Shown one piece after another: positions 5,201 to 8,611 of a stretch of DNA of 8,611 nt. The DNA comes from an uncultured Prevotella sp. (lineage in GTDB: Bacteria; Bacteroidota; Bacteroidia; Bacteroidales; Bacteroidaceae). Position 1 is the first letter of the stretch. Every line of letters starts with the position of its first letter. The DNA is taken from positions 1 through 8,611 of the forward strand of contig CAKQXI010000103.1 of assembly GCA_934281565.1 (NCBI GenBank), in the 5' to 3' direction. The notes beneath the pieces are model-generated. The model searched no databases, had not been told where the DNA came from, and saw nothing but the letters and a program-made list of their open reading frames with translations. Position numbers and translations under genes: made by a program.

Positions 5201-6613
5201 TCAATCATAAACTATCAAACCCAATCTTCTCTTCAGAAACAAGATGATGTCATCTCTGCGATTCACAAGAATAAAATGATTCTCATCCATGTCATAGAAG
5301 ATGGCAGCATCCACCCCCATCTCTTGAAGTTGTTTGCATTGGCGAGTCATTCTTTTCGAGGAATTATCCTTGCCACCACCTATGAAGTTTACTTGGCATG
5401 GTACTTTTCTTAGACCTTCCAAGTTGCAAGAAACAGTTGTGATGCTCTTAAACCTCTTGGCATAAGCAGAGTGCATAGCAGAGATGACGGCAGAGCCTCC
5501 ATTCGACAATCCTATCAAATGAACCTTACCCTTATCTACATGATACCCCATCCGCTCCAAGGCAGGAATATAAAAGGAGAATATCTCGTCGATGTCCTTT
5601 GCATTAAAGATTCCATCCAATCCACGTGTACCAATACTCAAGACAATAGCATTGTCCAAGCCTTTCCATACTCCATTATAAAGCTGCCAGTTTCCCAAGT
5701 AACCATGGCAAAAAACAACCAATGGATACGTAGCATCTTCTTCCATCTTTTTAGGATTGATGATATATGCCGCACGATTGGAGGCATGAAACTTTTCATT
5801 GAATACTTGCGCATAGACACCAGACATTGGGTTCTCCATTCCCAAACTGTCGTAGGGCGCATAGAAATTCCGAATCTTCCCACTGGCTATGTCATCACTT
5901 GCCTGATGAATAAGTCGTCCTATACTCAAATAGTGCAGGACAGGCTGAGCAATTCTCAAACTATTGATTCCTATATGTACGATTTCTTCCTCTGGAAACA
6001 AGGTATTGACGATATATTGTCCCAATGGAGGAAGCATTGCATTCCCACTCTTGTCAAAATACACTAATCTTACTCTGTCGCCCGAATTCACTCGATAACG
6101 AGGCATACCAATCCAAAGTACAACCATCAAACATCCCCACACTAACTTCATGCCCCAACCTCTCATACGTTCAGGCATCCATGTGGCAATATCCTTGCGC
6201 CATAGCCAACAGAGAAGTATGGTACAGACAGTCTTATAAAATAATGTGGAAAATAGGCACAAGCCAATAAACACGATCATTGAAAAGCTGAATCTTCTCA
6301 CCAGGGCTTTTCCATCCTCATTTTCTATCGTTCTGAGATATTCCGTCCCATAGTTCTTCTTGGCTAATTGATACAACCAAACCATAAGCAGGATGTTGAA
6401 TGCTGAAAGTACTATTTCTATGCCAAAAGGTATGGAGTAATAGTACCAAACCTGCGCCACAGCATACGTATATCCTAAGACTGACGGGATACCAGATATG
6501 CAAAATACGTCCAACCCTGTACGCCTCCATCTTCTCACAAAAGGGATAAGCAAGAGAAGACAGGAAACGATGCACATACTAATGCCAACCATAACGAAAT
6601 TAAAATCCTTCAT
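5201..6613 (-). CDS. Membrane-anchored alpha/beta hydrolase
   Basis: From the ATG at 6613 the protein has 470 residues. The first third is hydrophobic, with four or five predicted membrane helices (about 5-25, 38-58, 64-84, 109-136, 155-170). The remainder is an alpha/beta hydrolase: FCHGYLG (301-307) with the oxyanion H-G, nucleophile elbow GLSNGG with S370, GGGKD with D416 as the likely acid, and ENHF with H446. All triad residues are therefore present. The fold suggests an esterase, lipase or peptidase at the membrane; the substrate cannot be told. The open frame extends to an ATG at 6700, but the promoter at 6657-6688 lies inside that extension. Of the starts downstream of it (6646 and 6613), 6646 would leave only about 5 nt of leader, so 6613 (MKDFNFVMVG) is preferred. 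The gene appears to be a single transcription unit. Confidence 0.82.
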   Translation of the reverse strand: MKDFNFVMVGISMCIVSCLLLLIPFVRRWRRTGLDVFCISGIPSVLGYTYAVAQVWYYYSIPFGIEIVLSAFNILLMVWLYQLAKKNYGTEYLRTIENEDGKALVRRFSFSMIVFIGLCLFSTLFYKTVCTILLCWLWRKDIATWMPERMRGWGMKLVWGCLMVVLWIGMPRYRVNSGDRVRLVYFDKSGNAMLPPLGQYIVNTLFPEEEIVHIGINSLRIAQPVLHYLSIGRLIHQASDDIASGKIRNFYAPYDSLGMENPMSGVYAQVFNEKFHASNRAAYIINPKKMEEDATYPLVVFCHGYLGNWQLYNGVWKGLDNAIVLSIGTRGLDGIFNAKDIDEIFSFYIPALERMGYHVDKGKVHLIGLSNGGSAVISAMHSAYAKRFKSITTVSCNLEGLRKVPCQVNFIGGGKDNSSKRMTRQCKQLQEMGVDAAIFYDMDENHFILVNRRDDIILFLKRRLGLIVYD

Positions 6614-6656
6614 ACTTTTTATAGAGTTATACTTTACTTTGTCCATTTGACGGGTA

Positions 6657-6688
6657 CAAAAGTAATAAAAAAGATTACAACCGCCAAA
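6657..6688 (-). promoter_or_regulatory. Promoter of the alpha/beta hydrolase gene
   Basis: On the minus strand TTTG (6685-6688), a 20-bp spacer and TACTTTTG (6657-6664) match the Bacteroidota consensus. The predicted start of transcription, near 6651, rules out the ATG at 6700 and favours 6613 as the translation start. Confidence 0.7.
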
Positions 6689-6738
6689 CAAACGCTTCAC
6701 CCTTTGTATGAAATGCTCTCACTGCTGTATGAAAACCC

Positions 6739-8301
6739 TTACACATCTTCCACCTTCCAGTCAGCAATGGTATGCGCCTCCACATCAAAGTTAATGCCTA
6801 CCTTCACGATTGGCAGACCACAGAGGGCGAAACGCTTCGCATAATCCTTGAGGTCTATCTGCTTTATCGCTGCATCGGCACTCTTGCCCAATTTCAACTC
6901 GAAGAGGTAGAGATGAGTGGCAGTACGCAACACCATATCCACCCTGCCCCTTGGGGTATGAACCTCGACATCCACATAATTGTTGAGGATAGAGAAGATG
7001 ACATACATCATCTGCTGATAATGTCCCTCGTAATCCGTGTTGTCGCAATACGGAATAGTGCCGAGATAAGTTTGCAGCATCTCCAGAGCCTCATCTATCT
7101 TGTTATGGCGAATGGCTGCCGACATTTTGGCAATCGTGGTGGTACCCTTCACTGTATTCATACCTATATAATAAGGTAAGAGACTGCGATACAAGCCCAC
7201 ACGAATTTCCTTGTTAGGAATGTCCAAGAGATAGAGTTCCGTCTCTGGGTCATAGCCCTTGATGGTGATATATCCGCTCTGATAGAGCAACGGCATGATA
7301 GTAGTCATCTTCTCGGTCGGTGCATCAAACTCTGACTTATCAGCCTCGCTTCCACCAATCTCAGATGGCATCACCTGGAACTTGTTAAGCATATTAATCA
7401 AGTAAGTAGGTGTGCCAGAGGCAAACCAATAGTAATCCAAGTTGGCATTTGCCATCGCATTGAGCAAACTGAATGGATTAAATACATCTGGTGACTCTGA
7501 AGCAAAATGATAACCATCATAATACTCACGAAGAGCAGTCAGTGTCTCCTCCCTCGTCTTTCCCAACTTTTCGCCCAAGGCATCCACGTCTGCAGACATC
7601 TGGGTAACCAACTCATCCTTGGTGATACCGCAGATACCTGCATACTGAGGCAACATGCTCACATTCATGATATTATTCAATTCACTAAAGATACTCATCT
7701 GCGAGAACTCGGTAATACCTGTCAAGAATACGAAACGGAGATAAGGTTCACATTTCTTCAATGGGCTATAGAAATTACGCATGATATTACGAAGTACTTT
7801 TAGCGATTCTTCTTCATGAACCACATCCAACAAAGGGGCATCATACTCATCTACCAACACAACAACCTGCTTGCCTGTCTTTTTAAATGCTGTCAATATC
7901 AATTCATTCAGACGGTTATTGGCTCCATTTTTAGGCTGGCTGATACCAAACACCGCCTCTTTTTCCGCCAATTGATAACTCAAATAATCATCAAGTCCCT
8001 CTTTCTCCAAGTGCTTTCCGCCCGACATATCGAAGTGCAACACTGGATATTCCGTCCATTCCTGCTCCAGCTTTTCGATGGCGAGCCCTTTAAAGAGTTC
8101 CTTCTTACCCTCGAAATAACTTTGGAAAGTAGAGGTCAATAACGACTTACCAAAACGGCGTGGACGGCTCAAGAAGAAATAACATCCACCAGAATGTGTC
8201 ATTCTGTAAATGTATTCCGTCTTATCTACATAGAGTTTATCCTCTCTGCGAATTCGCTCAAATGTCTGGATTCCCACAGGGTATAATTTCAATGCTGCCA
8301 T
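6739..8301 (-). CDS. AAA-ATPase-like / PD-(D/E)XK nuclease domain protein
   Basis: This 520-residue protein belongs to the family with an N-terminal AAA-ATPase-like domain and a C-terminal PD-(D/E)XK nuclease domain (formerly DUF1703). The N-terminus LYPVGIQTFERIR and LYVDKTEYI (23-31) are typical, as is the Walker A-like SRPRRFGKS (45-53, K52). Walker B is VVLVDEYDAPL (147-157, D151-E152), and FLTGITEFS (192-200) resembles a sensor strand. The nuclease end carries E446, D455 in G-R-V-D, and E468-L-K470 (FELKLGKSA), followed by Q481, a complete PD-(D/E)XK core. Length is normal for the family, so it looks intact. Such genes occur in many copies in Bacteroidales genomes. Their role is not established; DNA or RNA cleavage linked to defence or mobile elements has been suggested. 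A consensus promoter lies just upstream. Confidence 0.92.
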   Translation of the reverse strand: MAALKLYPVGIQTFERIRREDKLYVDKTEYIYRMTHSGGCYFFLSRPRRFGKSLLTSTFQSYFEGKKELFKGLAIEKLEQEWTEYPVLHFDMSGGKHLEKEGLDDYLSYQLAEKEAVFGISQPKNGANNRLNELILTAFKKTGKQVVVLVDEYDAPLLDVVHEEESLKVLRNIMRNFYSPLKKCEPYLRFVFLTGITEFSQMSIFSELNNIMNVSMLPQYAGICGITKDELVTQMSADVDALGEKLGKTREETLTALREYYDGYHFASESPDVFNPFSLLNAMANANLDYYWFASGTPTYLINMLNKFQVMPSEIGGSEADKSEFDAPTEKMTTIMPLLYQSGYITIKGYDPETELYLLDIPNKEIRVGLYRSLLPYYIGMNTVKGTTTIAKMSAAIRHNKIDEALEMLQTYLGTIPYCDNTDYEGHYQQMMYVIFSILNNYVDVEVHTPRGRVDMVLRTATHLYLFELKLGKSADAAIKQIDLKDYAKRFALCGLPIVKVGINFDVEAHTIADWKVEDV

Positions 8302-8336
8302 CTTATGAAATGCTTAAAGTTCTTCTTATTTTGGGA

Positions 8337-8368
8337 CAAAGTTACAAAAAAGTAATCATAATAACAAA
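8337..8368 (-). promoter_or_regulatory. Promoter of the AAA/PD-(D/E)XK gene
   Basis: On the minus strand TTTG (8365-8368), a 20-bp spacer and TAACTTTG (8337-8344) match the consensus. The predicted transcript begins near 8331, about 30 nt before the ATG at 8301, which supports that start. Confidence 0.75.
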
Positions 8369-8467
8369 GAAAATACTTATGTTTTAATGTTTATATATAA
8401 GACATAACGCATCTGAATCCTATTTATCGTATTGTTGCGTGTTTGGAAATAGCTATTTATAGTCAGG

Positions 8468-8500
8468 AAATACTTATTGCGTGACACGCAATAAGTATTT
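8468..8500. repeat. 33-bp perfect inverted repeat
   Basis: AAATACTTATTGCGTG, a single central A, and the exact reverse complement CACGCAATAAGTATTT give 16-bp arms with no mismatch. As RNA it would fold into a stem of about 15 bp with a minimal loop, GC-rich near the loop and AT-rich at the base, on either strand. It could be a bidirectional terminator for a minus-strand gene beyond the window, an operator for a dimeric regulator, or a mobile-element end or insertion target. Its function cannot be settled from the sequence. Confidence 0.85.
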
Positions 8501-8611
8501 TATGGCAAGCAATCATGTTGTTATGCTATTTCTTCAGGGCAGACGCATTAAATATTTCACTTATTAACATATGTGTTGTATTATTATAACTTATTGAATA
8601 TTAACATTATA

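Larger units (their letters stand above)
8302..8611. other. Intergenic region at the right edge
   Basis: No gene was found on either strand: all frames close quickly in this AT-rich DNA and none runs over the window edge with a recognisable sequence. It holds the nuclease-gene promoter (8337-8368), a short palindrome AAATAGCTATTT (8447-8458), and a 33-bp inverted repeat (8468-8500). Confidence 0.7.

Noticed and set aside
5471..6067. 198-codon plus-strand open frame
   Set aside because: It is antisense to the hydrolase core, including the Ser370 and oxyanion segments, and its protein shows no recognisable family.
6772..7179. 135-codon plus-strand open frame
   Set aside because: It is antisense to the PD-(D/E)XK nuclease domain and is most simply a shadow frame.
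8447..8458. Palindrome AAATAGCTATTT
   Set aside because: A 12-bp AT-rich palindrome is expected by chance in DNA of this composition.

Overview
The window looks like chromosomal accessory DNA from a Bacteroidota species, most likely Prevotella/Segatella or a close relative. The evidence is moderate GC content, five clear promoters of the Bacteroidota type (TTTG or TTG, about 18-20 bp, then TAnnTTTG), weak use of Shine-Dalgarno sites, and protein families typical of gut and oral Bacteroidales. No rRNA, tRNA, CRISPR array or insertion-sequence transposase was seen.

Layout: (1) Positions 1-193 (minus) hold the first 64 codons of aspartate-semialdehyde dehydrogenase, with a promoter upstream. 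(2) Positions 194-644 are intergenic and contain a degraded copy of the 3' end of a gene that lies 1.8 kb to the right (the metalloprotease at 2305-2784). (3) Positions 645-2239 (plus) hold a two-gene module, a small ABC/OLD-type ATPase followed by a DUF4435 (TOPRIM-like) protein. This is the composition of the PARIS anti-phage system (AriA/AriB), here with an unusually short ATPase. A 52-bp direct repeat (49/52 identical) brackets the module. (4) Positions 2305-4459 (minus) look like one cell-envelope operon: a 29-residue lipoprotein, a YkuD_2-type L,D-transpeptidase lipoprotein, a membrane-anchored GH25 muramidase and an archaemetzincin-like zinc metalloprotease. The last two are in the same frame, separated by one stop codon and two further codons. 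(5) Positions 4659-5125 (plus) hold a dead MNT/HEPN toxin-antitoxin pair: mntA has a one-base frameshift and hepT an internal deletion, while their promoter looks intact. (6) Positions 5201-6613 (minus) encode a membrane-anchored alpha/beta hydrolase whose start is set by an upstream promoter. (7) Positions 6739-8301 (minus) encode an AAA-ATPase-like/PD-(D/E)XK nuclease protein of the family abundant in Bacteroidales. (8) Positions 8302-8611 are intergenic, with a 33-bp perfect inverted repeat.

How the parts fit: the region reads as an accessory island beside a housekeeping gene (asd). It mixes one apparently intact defence module, one decayed TA/defence module, a nuclease of unclear role, and an envelope-remodelling operon. 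The most interesting points are the PARIS-like pair bracketed by a duplicated piece of its neighbour, the four-gene lipoprotein/LDT/GH25/metalloprotease operon, and the small lipoprotein that heads it. All family assignments come from motifs read by eye. No database search was run.
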